DNA of 21,397 nt from a virus. The DNA is taken from positions 1-21,397 of IMG/VR virus record IMGVR_UViG_3300031759_000166; one strand, given 5' to 3'. The notes under the pieces were generated by a model. The model searched no databases. It saw only the letters and a program-made list of their open reading frames with translations, and had not been told where the DNA came from. This document shows positions 1 through 6,457 of this stretch, one piece after another; positions within the stretch are counted from its first letter, which is position 1; each line of letters begins with the position of its first letter. A program made the translations under genes and the position numbers.

Positions 1-855
1 TTTTCCTTCATCTTGAATTTCTCCCATTTTAGCGTACTTAGCCACGCTAGTTTGGCTTCCTTTTTGGCGCAATTCTAAAACTCTATGTAAGTTAGTGCCT
101 ACTAACTTAGGTAAAGCCGCCGATACGGTCTTGGCGGTCAAATCTTCCATCCCAGCCCCATTGGCATTTAACCAAGCCAATAGCTTTGCCCGTTCTGAGG
201 GCTTGCAACCGGTCAAGGCAAGGAGTTCATTGTCAAGCGCGGCCTGAGCCCTTTGTACAGCCAAGCAGGCATTGTGGAGCTCTTTAGGATCCACTGGGAC
301 GCCTCGATCGTTGATTTGCTGGGTAAGGGTATATACTTCCTGTTCAGAGGCTGTAAGTGGCCTTAAAAGGGCTCCTATAGCCATCTCTGCCTTGACATCT
401 GATACGCAATAATCATACATTTGCTTCAACAGTACGGGATCTTTATTAAATTCGCCTTTATGTGGCTTGCACAATTTTTGAATAAGGCGTTTTCCAACCG
501 GATCTTTTTGATCTGCGGTGCCTAAAAATATGGCGGCTTCCTCCAAAGATTGAGGGCAGTTATTTGCCGCAGCCCAAGCCATCGTATCTCGAGTTCTTTC
601 CCAAGGCACATTGATACCTAAAACATGACGCATAATATTCACCTCAAAGGCTACGTTCCAACCTTGGAAAATAGTATCTTTTGCATACATAAATTGAGGC
701 AAAGATGTTTCTGGGGTCCATAATTTTACAGGACCTCCATCAATGGAATACGCCATACAGATTACCTCTGTTGAAGCATCCTTAGCATATACATCCAATC
801 CACGGTCAGGCAAGTCAATAAAGCTACGAACCTCAAAGTCCAAATTAATTAGCAT
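1..855 (-). CDS. Family A DNA polymerase, N-terminal part (truncated by window edge)
   Basis: Reading from ATG at 855, 285 codons are open to the window edge, so the gene is cut off at its 3' end. The visible part is a DnaQ-like 3'-5' exonuclease domain of the type found in phage family A polymerases. Exo I is D6-F-E8 in INLDFEVRS, Exo II is around N67-V-A-F-E71, and Exo III is Y149-C-V-S-D153. The text after about residue 165 looks like the start of the polymerase domain, but motifs A, B and C lie outside the window. It should be the replicative phage DNA polymerase. The ATG overlaps the last 11 bases of the HNH gene upstream, and only a weak purine-rich stretch (AAAGAAAA) precedes it. A start inside the HNH gene therefore suggests translational coupling. 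Confidence 0.9.
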   Translation of the reverse strand, partial: MLINLDFEVRSFIDLPDRGLDVYAKDASTEVICMAYSIDGGPVKLWTPETSLPQFMYAKDTIFQGWNVAFEVNIMRHVLGINVPWERTRDTMAWAAANNCPQSLEEAAIFLGTADQKDPVGKRLIQKLCKPHKGEFNKDPVLLKQMYDYCVSDVKAEMAIGALLRPLTASEQEVYTLTQQINDRGVPVDPKELHNACLAVQRAQAALDNELLALTGCKPSERAKLLAWLNANGAGMEDLTAKTVSAALPKLVGTNLHRVLELRQKGSQTSVAKYAKMGEIQDEGK

Positions 856-1219
856 TGTTTTCTTTCAAATATTTAATGGCTGATTTTAATAGTTCAATAT
901 TATCTTTAAATTGACCTAATCCAAAATTACAATGGTGGCAAAGTATGCCGCGAACCTTACCTGTGGTGTGACAATGATCAACATTTGTAAATTTGGCATT
1001 ATCTAGCTCCGCAGCACATATAGCGCATTTACCAGATTGAATATCTATTAAATTTTGTTTTTCTTGGGAGGTTACGCCGTAAGCCTTTTTTAGCTTATAT
1101 TCAGCGTTTAGAATCCTATAGCAATCTTTGCAATAGGAATGGAGGCCGTCTTTATGCTGTTTATTTTTACTAAAAGCAAAAAGAGGTTTTGAGATTTTAC
1201 ATTTACTGCATTGTTTCAT
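845..1219 (-). CDS. HNH endonuclease, recombination endonuclease VII type
   Basis: This 124-residue protein has an N-terminal zinc ribbon (C4-x2-C7 and C30-x2-C33). An Endonuclease VII-like HNH core follows: C65-x2-C68, the DHCH motif at 81-84, and C94-x2-C97 followed by N98. The family binds and cuts DNA and often behaves as a free-standing homing endonuclease in phages. I place the start at 1219 because AGGAG lies 8 bases upstream of that ATG. The frame stays open to 1288, but that extension only reads through the promoter-like motif and leader. It is a clear paralogue of the gene at 5901-6371, sharing GILCH-x-CN, LGQ-x2-D-x-IE and LKSA-x-KYL. It sits immediately before, and overlaps, the DNA polymerase gene, a classic homing location. 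Confidence 0.88.
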   Translation of the reverse strand: MKQCSKCKISKPLFAFSKNKQHKDGLHSYCKDCYRILNAEYKLKKAYGVTSQEKQNLIDIQSGKCAICAAELDNAKFTNVDHCHTTGKVRGILCHHCNFGLGQFKDNIELLKSAIKYLKENNAN

Positions 1220-1276
1220 AACGCACACTCCTAAGGATAAAGCTGACGTATCAGCGGAAACTTCTATTCTACTCTT

Positions 1277-1287
1277 ACTAATACGCA
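1277..1287 (-). promoter_or_regulatory. TGCGTATTAGT motif, copy 1 (putative phage promoter)
   Basis: This is an exact copy of the 11-base motif seen upstream of five transcription units. It abuts the T tract of the terminator at 1287-1308 and lies 57 bases before the HNH start at 1219. The downstream bases AAGAG-TAGAAT are AT-rich. No TTGACA-like -35 is visible because the terminator stem fills that space. The promoter role is inferred from position and recurrence. Confidence 0.55.
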
Positions 1288-1308
1288 AAAAAGGGGGCCG
1301 AAGCCCCC
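1287..1308 (-). terminator. Intrinsic terminator after the nrdJ-DUF1289 unit
   Basis: On the minus strand a perfect 6-bp stem GGGGGC / GCCCCC closes a TTCG tetraloop and is followed by six T residues. UUCG loops are typical of stable intrinsic terminators. It lies about 80 bases past the DUF1289 stop and directly before motif copy 1, so it insulates the nrdJ unit from the HNH-polymerase unit. Confidence 0.9.
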
Positions 1309-1330
1309 AAAACTCACCACCATGTGAAAT

Positions 1331-1419
1331 ACTTTTTCTTACAAAATTTCCCGATCGGTAACTTTTTCGTATTTTTGCCTACTTTTTTAGCAAATATTCC
1401 CGATCGGTAAACTTTTTAA
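1331..1419. repeat. Direct repeat of the 3' end of the DUF1289 gene with a CCGATCGG palindrome
   Basis: Two imperfect copies of about 38 bases, at 1331-1369 and 1381-1419, share TTCCCGATCGGTAA followed by CTTTTT on the plus strand. The second copy (plus-strand order) encodes the last codons and stop of the DUF1289 gene. The first copy is non-coding. Each copy is centred on the palindrome CCGATCGG. This could be a small tandem duplication or a pair of protein-binding sites. Confidence 0.6.
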
Positions 1420-1596
1420 TACACTTAATTTCTCTTGGTTGGACATAACATACCATTTAGAAATCTGCGCCCGGGTTCGTTTGCACCCTCGACATACATC
1501 TTGAACGTCGAGGGTACAGATACCATTGCAGGGAGATTTGACTTCCACTCCCATGCAAGGTTCCAGTTCCACAGGTTTAGTGGAGGACAGTCCCAT
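1387..1596 (-). CDS. DUF1289-family cysteine-rich protein
   Basis: This 69-residue protein has the DUF1289 signature: SPC-x3-CTLD, then VCRGCKRT, then an acidic/basic region with a conserved W (SKW) and MS. The four-Cys arrangement (C-x3-C-x7-C-x2-C) suggests metal or Fe-S binding; the family has no firmly established reaction. The start at 1596 lies 3 bases after the nrdJ stop. An internal ATG at 1554 (MGVEVKSPC) matches the usual N-terminus of the family better, and neither start has a strong ribosome binding site. It is cotranscribed with nrdJ and followed by a strong terminator. A redox or metal-related role beside the B12-dependent reductase is inference. Confidence 0.75.
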   Translation of the reverse strand: MGLSSTKPVELEPCMGVEVKSPCNGICTLDVQDVCRGCKRTRAQISKWYVMSNQEKLSVLKSLPIGNIC

Positions 1597-1599
1597 GGA

Positions 1600-3474
1600 T
1601 CAGATTTCACAGAATCCACTTGAACAAGCTAAAGTCTGTGCCCCTTCCACATTGTCTGTTTCTTCTTTAAAAATACTCCAGTCAAGCACAGGCATTTTGG
1701 CTTTTAATTCTTCGTATTCTTGTTCTGTACAAGTAGTATAGGGGGCCTGACGATATGATCCATTGTCTTTTGGCAAAAATGATACACCACTCATTTCGTC
1801 AAAATACTTCCAAACCCAAGCACCAACCTCTGGCCATTCATGCTCATCAACAGAAACTGTAACAGATGGCTTGTGGTCACACCAATAGCGTTGATATGTT
1901 AACCATAATTCTAAGTGGCTGATGGGGTCGACGTCATCTCTTGTGATCCCTGTTGGGGCTTTGATTGGGAAGCTAAACACAGTTGTCTGAGTTGGCTTGT
2001 AGACACAGTCTTCCGCTGGAACTCCTTGACTAACCAAGAATTGGCTGAGAGGATCTTTCTTATCTCCTCGTACTCGGCGGATGTAGTATTTAGCGTGTCG
2101 TGGGTGAATTCCCGAAGCTGAGTCAACAAGTTGTGATACTGTGCCACTTGGTTTAACACATGTGATTGCAGCTGATTTAGGGATTCCAAGGATTGCAGCA
2201 AACTGTTCATTTGCCTCTCTTGCTGCCAAGCGGAGCTCTGCGAGGAGTTCATTTAATTCTGGTCCTTGTGTTGTGAGTAAAGGGTTGTCGTAGATGCCGG
2301 TGAGCGAAACGCCAAGTAAGCGCTCCTCTTCAGTATTACGTTGCCACACTTTACGCAAGTAGGGGAATTTTGTGAAGGTGGCTTGGATTGTACCAAGGAT
2401 GGCGGCAAGCCGCACTTTTCGCAACAGGGTTTCTTTTGTGTCGTCATGGCGTACTACGCACTCTGAGAGGTTGCAGAATTGGTAAGGACGGAGAATGATC
2501 TCACTGCACGGATTACAGCCAAAGTCGTAGTTTGTGTCACGAATGCCACCTTTTTCAATAACTTTCTTAGCAGCCTCCCGATTAAAAATGCCTCGTTCAC
2601 CGGAATGGGAGTTGTAAAGTGATAACCATTCTTCCATGAACTTTCCGACAGTAGGTGTTTCGTTATACACCGCACTGTTGTTCGCAAGAGCGCGGTGCGG
2701 GGCAGTATCCCACCATGGTCCTGCTTTTGCATGGCGAATCCTTTCATCATCAAGATCAGATAGTGAGATCATTGCAGAGCGACGTACGCCACCCACTACA
2801 ACCACCTCACCAATTTTGCACATCAAGTCATGGCATTCTAATGAGTTTAAACGACGACCTTTTGCACCCTTAAATAAATTAACTGCGAACTTAAAAAGTT
2901 CTACTAATGGTTCTGGCCCAGAAGCACGTCCTCCAAAAGTTTTGAGTCGTGCTCCAGCGGGGCGGATGGACTCAACATTCCACTTAGGGATTTCTCCAGC
3001 CCAGAGGTTTGCGAGGAGGAGTCGGAGGGATTTGGCCCATCCTTCTTTAGAATCGTGGACGGTAATGGTATGTTCGGAATCGAATAGACGGTCTGGCACT
3101 TCCGGCAACTGACTAATATACTTTGCTTCGACTGAGAAACCAACTCCAGTGCCACACAGGAGGATAAACATCGCTTCGTCAAACGACTTCGGATCATCAA
3201 TTGGGAGATAGCTGCAGTTATAGACGCAAGTATTGTCACGGTCGGCACTCTTTCCTGCTGTCATCATGGCGCGCATGGACGGCATTAGTTCTAGGTTCTT
3301 GATTGCGGTGAATAGCTCTTCTTTTAACGCAGAATCTGCGGTGATTGCTGGTGTACGGCTAAAAATATAATCTACGAAACGACCAACTGTTTCATCCCAA
3401 GTCTCTCTACGACCTTTGTCGTCTTGGTAACGGGCGTAACGGCTCATTCCAATATATTCTTGGTACTGATCCAT
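1600..3474 (-). CDS. nrdJ: Adenosylcobalamin-dependent (class II) ribonucleotide reductase
   Basis: This 624-residue protein reduces ribonucleotides to deoxyribonucleotides, supplying DNA precursors during infection. It resembles the monomeric triphosphate-reductase (RTPR) type. Visible elements are NTCVYNCSYLP with C83 and C87, one of which is a likely redox cysteine, and LLCGTGVGFSVE near 105-116. NPCSE at 321-325 carries the thiyl-radical cysteine C323 and catalytic E325, and C334 is the probable redox partner. The C-terminal CSSGFC tail (C617, C622) matches the shuttle cysteine pair. It is somewhat shorter than the roughly 740-residue Lactobacillus RTPR. AAGAAAG lies 6 bases before the ATG. 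The gene follows a structured spacer with a terminator (3511-3641), which may attenuate its expression. Confidence 0.92.
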   Translation of the reverse strand: MDQYQEYIGMSRYARYQDDKGRRETWDETVGRFVDYIFSRTPAITADSALKEELFTAIKNLELMPSMRAMMTAGKSADRDNTCVYNCSYLPIDDPKSFDEAMFILLCGTGVGFSVEAKYISQLPEVPDRLFDSEHTITVHDSKEGWAKSLRLLLANLWAGEIPKWNVESIRPAGARLKTFGGRASGPEPLVELFKFAVNLFKGAKGRRLNSLECHDLMCKIGEVVVVGGVRRSAMISLSDLDDERIRHAKAGPWWDTAPHRALANNSAVYNETPTVGKFMEEWLSLYNSHSGERGIFNREAAKKVIEKGGIRDTNYDFGCNPCSEIILRPYQFCNLSECVVRHDDTKETLLRKVRLAAILGTIQATFTKFPYLRKVWQRNTEEERLLGVSLTGIYDNPLLTTQGPELNELLAELRLAAREANEQFAAILGIPKSAAITCVKPSGTVSQLVDSASGIHPRHAKYYIRRVRGDKKDPLSQFLVSQGVPAEDCVYKPTQTTVFSFPIKAPTGITRDDVDPISHLELWLTYQRYWCDHKPSVTVSVDEHEWPEVGAWVWKYFDEMSGVSFLPKDNGSYRQAPYTTCTEQEYEELKAKMPVLDWSIFKEETDNVEGAQTLACSSGFCEI

Positions 3475-3510
3475 GGTGTCTTTCTTGTTATTATTGGTTT
3501 ATCTAAAGGG

Positions 3511-3540
3511 CAAAAAGCCCAGCGTAGTTTCTACGCCGGG
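3511..3540 (-). terminator. Intrinsic terminator between the ssDNA-binding gene and nrdJ
   Basis: On the minus strand, CCCGGCGTAG and CTACGCTGGG form a 10-bp stem with one G-U pair around an AAA loop, followed by CTTTTTG. It lies 37 bases before the nrdJ start. It may terminate the ssDNA-binding transcript, act as an attenuator for nrdJ, or both. Confidence 0.85.
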
Positions 3541-3543
3541 CCA

Positions 3544-3638
3544 ACCCATCTACTGGGTACTACTAAAGGGTGGGAGCGTTCAGTACATTACGTCTTACTG
3601 CGTCAACTCGTCTCCCTTTCGGGACGCTCCCGTAAGAC
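3544..3638 (-). ncRNA. Candidate structured RNA (pseudoknot plus hairpins) upstream of nrdJ
   Basis: Directly after the stop of the ssDNA-binding gene the minus-strand RNA contains, in order, GTCTTAC (3638-3632), GGGAGCGT (3631-3624), TCCC-GAAA-GGGA (GNRA hairpin, 3624-3613), GTAAGAC (3598-3592) and ACGCTCCC (3579-3572). The first and fourth elements pair over 7 bp and the second and fifth pair over 8 bp. The interleaved order gives an H-type pseudoknot. GCGTC can instead pair with GACGC inside the first helix, so two states compete. A further hairpin ACCCA/TGGGT (3558-3544) and then the terminator follow. I do not recognise an Rfam family and see no B12 box. Confidence 0.5.
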
Positions 3639-4157
3639 TTAAACTGCGAAGTCTGCTGCTGCTGATGTAGCTCCACCAAACTTCTCACCGTCTTCTAACT
3701 TTTGCACGTTGTTCAAACCGCATGCAATTCCACGTGATCCAGATACATCGTATGGGTACAATGTAATTGAGGCACGACCGTAGCATCCAGAGTAAAACTC
3801 ATTGCTATCGATGATTGGGTTTAAGTCTGAATCTACAACACCGGGCTTTTCATTGCTTGATGCGTTAATGAAGTAATAGTCTGCAAAGGTATCATCTTCA
3901 CGCTCTGTAGCACCGTCACGCAAACCACCTTTTAATACCTTAGGAACTGAACCCCCAAAGTATGCAGCGTTAGTGGCTTTACATTCTTCAAATGCTTTAT
4001 TAAACCGTGCAATAGTTTCCTTATCCGATTTTGGAATAAGAATCATTGATGAGTACTTAAGTGTACCGTTCAATGTTTCTGCTGGCTCAAACACATGAGC
4101 AAAAGAGAAACGTACCTTACCGGTTACAAACTTAATTTTATTCGATTTAGCTGCCAT
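3639..4157 (-). CDS. Phage single-stranded DNA-binding protein, DUF2815 (Enc34/gp2.5-like)
   Basis: This 172-residue protein matches the DUF2815 family of phage ssDNA-binding proteins, which have an OB fold related to T7 gp2.5. Diagnostic stretches are KVRFSFAHVFEP near the N-terminus, SSMILIPKSD at about 36-45, and the C-terminal block CYGRASITLYPYD followed by RGIACGLNNVQKLEDGEKFGG. It should coat single-stranded DNA during replication and recombination. The usual acidic C-terminal tail is weak here (it ends AAADFAV). AAAAAGG precedes the ATG, a leader sequence shared with the DUF2800 gene. Transcription probably starts at motif copy 2, 78 bases upstream. The next gene in the transcript, after a terminator, is nrdJ. 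Confidence 0.85.
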   Translation of the reverse strand: MAAKSNKIKFVTGKVRFSFAHVFEPAETLNGTLKYSSMILIPKSDKETIARFNKAFEECKATNAAYFGGSVPKVLKGGLRDGATEREDDTFADYYFINASSNEKPGVVDSDLNPIIDSNEFYSGCYGRASITLYPYDVSGSRGIACGLNNVQKLEDGEKFGGATSAAADFAV

Positions 4158-4187
4158 AATTATTTTTACCTTTTTAACGTTTTAGAT

Positions 4188-4214
4188 TTGACTGATCTTA
4201 TGGGTGCCAGTCAA
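4188..4214 (-). other. 5' leader hairpin of the ssDNA-binding gene
   Basis: TTGACTG and CAGTCAA form a 7-bp stem with a 13-base loop between motif copy 2 and the ribosome binding site. There is no T tract, so it is a leader structure rather than a terminator. It may stabilise the mRNA 5' end or act as a site for autoregulation. Confidence 0.5.
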
Positions 4215-4234
4215 TTTACCCTCTTACTGTTGTT

Positions 4235-4245
4235 ACTAATACGCA
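4235..4245 (-). promoter_or_regulatory. TGCGTATTAGT motif, copy 2 (putative phage promoter)
   Basis: This exact copy is followed by AACAACAG and lies 77 bases before the ssDNA-binding gene start. The upstream bases are AT-rich (GATAGTTAATT). No consensus -35 is seen at 16-18 bases. Confidence 0.55.
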
Positions 4246-4261
4246 AATTAACTATCATTTA

Positions 4262-4278
4262 ATTTCACAATGTGAAAT
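4262..4278. repeat. Perfect 17-base palindrome ATTTCACAATGTGAAAT
   Basis: An 8-base inverted repeat with a single central base lies between the stop of the 4281-4538 gene and motif copy 2. It is shaped like an operator. A related half site, on the minus strand TATTTCACATGGTG, lies at about 1326-1339, upstream of motif copy 1. As RNA it would be a weak hairpin without a T tract, so I do not call it a terminator. Confidence 0.45.
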
Positions 4279-4280
4279 AA

Positions 4281-4538
4281 TTATGAATCGTACAAAATGC
4301 CTAACTCACCCAACGCCTGCTTCATTGCCAATGCCCTAATGAAGTCGGTGTGGTACTCCTTCTCGTACAACAATTCTGGATCATCTGCCACAATGTCTAA
4401 GATTTCCTCAATAGACTCCCGAATCTGAAGAACACCTTCTCGGTATCTTCCTCCGGGAAGCCCATCAAAGTCTTTTACAAACTGGTCGATTAACATATCC
4501 GGAATATCAAACTCAGATCCGTAGCATTCTACCAGCAT
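4281..4538 (-). CDS. Small acidic phage protein of unknown function
   Basis: I do not recognise this 85-residue acidic protein. It begins MLVECYGSEFDIPDMLIDQF and has a central run IRESIEEILDIVADDPELLY that is probably helical. There are no Cys clusters, membrane segments or catalytic motifs. AGGAG overlaps the stop codon of the upstream membrane-protein gene and gives good spacing to the ATG, so it is probably translated from the same transcript as the DUF2800 nuclease. It is the last gene of that unit. Confidence 0.75.
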   Translation of the reverse strand: MLVECYGSEFDIPDMLIDQFVKDFDGLPGGRYREGVLQIRESIEEILDIVADDPELLYEKEYHTDFIRALAMKQALGELGILYDS

Positions 4539-4546
4539 ATAAACTC

Positions 4547-4690
4547 CTATTTGGCCACGATTACTAGCCCTATATTTCCAATGGCGTAGCCCATAAACAT
4601 AATACCTTGACCTACGCCGCCTTTAATAAATTGATCTATTGACACAATGGCGTACACAATCCCCATTGCGCCTATTAGCCACGTACTCAT
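4547..4690 (-). CDS. Small two-segment hydrophobic membrane protein
   Basis: This 47-residue ORF starts MSTWLIGAMGIVYAIVSID and ends GYAIGNIGLVIVAK. Two hydrophobic stretches (about 4-17 and 30-46) are separated by a short polar turn (DQFIKGGVGQG), so it should be an inner-membrane hairpin. GGAGG lies 8 bases before the ATG, and the ATG overlaps the TGA of the DUF2800 gene (ATGA). These features make it a real gene despite its size. Small membrane proteins of this kind are common in phage early regions; I cannot assign a function. Confidence 0.75.
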   Translation of the reverse strand: MSTWLIGAMGIVYAIVSIDQFIKGGVGQGIMFMGYAIGNIGLVIVAK

Positions 4691-5841
4691 TTAAAATCCT
4701 CCGCGACATCCTCTTTAGCTCGCACCAGTTTGGGCTCTCCTTCTGGCCTTAAAATCAAGTTACCAAGCCAAGATGCTACTTGTCCTTTAGGTCCTAATTT
4801 TTCCAACGAGGCGATTGATTTGAGCTTTGGAGCCTCCCAAATAGCTTTTGGGTCCATACCCTTCTCAACCAAAACGGTGGCCGCTAAGGCCGTATCTGAT
4901 ATCTTACGGTGGGTCTTTGTGGTGGAGAGTGTGTAACCTGGCGGCACAATGTTTTGATTGATAGCTCGGGTAAGTGCAAACTCTTCCACATCGTTAACCC
5001 AGGTTTTTAGGCCTTGGGCTTTTGCGAGGACTTGACTAACTTCTTCTTCACTGAGGAGGGGCGGGGCTTTGAATTCTTGCTTGGCGAGCTCGGTGTTAAA
5101 ATCGCTGCGGGCTCGGCACTGCGCTTTGGCTTTGCAGAACTGGCACCATTCGCCGGGGAGGAATTCGCCAGCACCACTCCACGCTTTTTTCGCTTTTGGG
5201 CGTACGTAGTAATTGGCCCAGTCGACAAGTTTGACAAGGCTTGTTCCGTCAGTGGAAATGCTATCGAGCCGCGGCTGGTGAATAGTGTAGCTGATTTCGT
5301 GGATCTCTGGATACTCGTCGCGGAACTTTGCCCAGGCTCCAAGTGCGTATAGTCTGAGTTGTGGGTTATCTTGTGCATGGACAGGGATTCCTTTACCGAA
5401 CTTGAGGTCGATGACGCGAATGGCGTGCTTAGAAAGTATAACCACATCGGCCGTACCAAAGCCATCAGGAACCCACTCAGAGAAGTCCACACGTTGCTCA
5501 AAAAGTGATCGATCGCCCTCGCCAATTTGACTGCGAACGTAAAGGACGTAATTGTCGACATTTGCTTCGAAATCTTCGCGCTCTTCTTTGGAGTACGCTT
5601 TGTAGATTGGGTGGGTTTTGATGATTTCATACTCGCGGTCATACTCGTCGTGTCCTATTTGATTGAAATTTAGTCGTAAACGTATTTCTCCAAGGGAGTG
5701 GGCTAGTGTGCCTTCTGCGGAGAAATCAATCCCCTTGGTACTTCGTTTTTGTTCTGGGAGTGTTGCCTCAAGTCTGGCCGAAGGGGTGCATGAAAGCCAC
5801 CGTTTGGAACCCGAAGCTGAAAGAAGAGCATGAGCCGTCAT
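4687..5841 (-). CDS. DUF2800 PD-(D/E)XK nuclease, RecB/Cas4-like
   Basis: This 384-residue protein matches DUF2800, a phage family with a RecB/Cas4-like nuclease fold. Visible residues are E43-GTLAH48 (motif I region), GTAD132 and D145-L-K147 (the PD-(D/E)XK core), and Q161-x3-Y165, the RecB-type QxxxY motif. C18 near the N-terminus and C233, C236 and C242 (EWCQFCKAKAQC) could together form an Fe-S cluster as in AddB and Cas4. It probably processes DNA ends in replication or recombination with the ssDNA-binding protein and DNA polymerase. TAAAAAGGTAAAAATG gives the start, 35 bases after motif copy 3. It overlaps the membrane-protein gene downstream. Confidence 0.85.
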   Translation of the reverse strand: MTAHALLSASGSKRWLSCTPSARLEATLPEQKRSTKGIDFSAEGTLAHSLGEIRLRLNFNQIGHDEYDREYEIIKTHPIYKAYSKEEREDFEANVDNYVLYVRSQIGEGDRSLFEQRVDFSEWVPDGFGTADVVILSKHAIRVIDLKFGKGIPVHAQDNPQLRLYALGAWAKFRDEYPEIHEISYTIHQPRLDSISTDGTSLVKLVDWANYYVRPKAKKAWSGAGEFLPGEWCQFCKAKAQCRARSDFNTELAKQEFKAPPLLSEEEVSQVLAKAQGLKTWVNDVEEFALTRAINQNIVPPGYTLSTTKTHRKISDTALAATVLVEKGMDPKAIWEAPKLKSIASLEKLGPKGQVASWLGNLILRPEGEPKLVRAKEDVAEDFK

Positions 5842-5876
5842 TTTTACCTTTTTAGAATTTTTTACTGGGTATATTT

Positions 5877-5887
5877 ACTAATACGCA
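5877..5887 (-). promoter_or_regulatory. TGCGTATTAGT motif, copy 3 (putative phage promoter)
   Basis: This exact copy lies in the 59-base gap between the HNH gene at 5901-6371 and the DUF2800 gene. It is followed by AAATATACCC and gives a short leader of 35 bases with ribosome binding site AAAAAGG. Confidence 0.55.
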
Positions 5888-5900
5888 TTTTTAAGTATTT

Positions 5901-6371
5901 TTAGTCTGATTTTTCAGTATATTTTTCTAAATATTTTTGGGCGGATTTTAAAATTTCTATGGAATCTCTAGCTTGCCCTAAAAGTACATTACAAAGATGA
6001 CAAAGAATACCTCGTATTTCCCCAGTTGCATGAGAATGATCTATGTGGGCTTTGTGCCCCAGACCCAATACATCTTCGCAAATAGCACATCTATTATTTT
6101 GTATATTCTTTAATTCTTGCTCTTGTTCAAAAGTTATACCGTACTTTGTTTTTGTATGATAATTTCGTTGAGCTTTTTTAACTTTTTCTAAATTATTTTT
6201 ACCCCATTCTCGAGTTCGTGAAATTACTTTTTCTCGATTTTTAGAATACCAAAGGGCAGCTTTTAGTTTTGCGCACGCTTTGCAGCACAAAACTAACCCG
6301 TCTTTTGCTTTTTTATGTTTATGAAACTCAGTTACTGGTTTTTGAATGCCGCATGAATTGCAGTTTTTCAT
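5901..6371 (-). CDS. HNH endonuclease, recombination endonuclease VII type (second copy)
   Basis: This 156-residue protein has an N-terminal zinc ribbon (C4-x2-C7, C30-x2-C33). A basic linker of about 50 residues is followed by the HNH core: C95-x2-C98, DHSH at 111-114, and C124-x2-C127-N. It is a paralogue of the HNH at 845-1219, with the linker longer by about 30 residues and the core and C-terminal helix strongly conserved. AGGAT precedes the ATG at 9 bases. It occupies the place after the terminase small subunit where many phages have the large subunit. HNH proteins beside terminases can assist packaging-site cleavage, but its similarity to the polymerase-linked copy favours a mobile homing gene. 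Confidence 0.87.
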   Translation of the reverse strand: MKNCNSCGIQKPVTEFHKHKKAKDGLVLCCKACAKLKAALWYSKNREKVISRTREWGKNNLEKVKKAQRNYHTKTKYGITFEQEQELKNIQNNRCAICEDVLGLGHKAHIDHSHATGEIRGILCHLCNVLLGQARDSIEILKSAQKYLEKYTEKSD

Positions 6372-6404
6372 TGATTTTATCCTTACTGATAAGTTTGGTG
6401 GGTA

Positions 6405-6424
6405 GCCAGTGAGTAAGCACTGGC
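6405..6424. other. Inverted repeat in the terS-HNH gap
   Basis: GCCAGTG and CACTGGC form a perfect 7-bp stem with loop AGTAAG (plus-strand reading). It has no T tract on either strand, so it is unlikely to be an intrinsic terminator. It lies in an 86-base gap that is GC-richer than its surroundings. An RNA leader for the HNH gene or a packaging-related DNA site are both possible. Confidence 0.4.
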
Positions 6425-6457
6425 AGGGCCGCTAAACCCGTTCCCCGTTGATTGATA

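Noticed and set aside
1219-1288. Upstream starts giving proteins that begin MRIS (also at 7618 and 9315)
   Set aside because: ATGCGTATTAGT or a similar start in these frames is simply the conserved regulatory motif or a read into it; good ribosome binding sites precede internal ATGs at 1219 and 7498.
2636-3112. Long plus-strand and alternate-frame ORFs inside nrdJ, DUF2800 and helicase genes
   Set aside because: They shadow strongly conserved minus-strand genes, lack recognisable domains and have biased composition.
3475-3641. Cobalamin riboswitch upstream of nrdJ
   Set aside because: No B12 box or the long multi-helix core is visible; the element is also too short.
6405-6424. Intrinsic terminator after terS
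   Set aside because: The 7-bp stem is good but neither strand has a T tract next to it.
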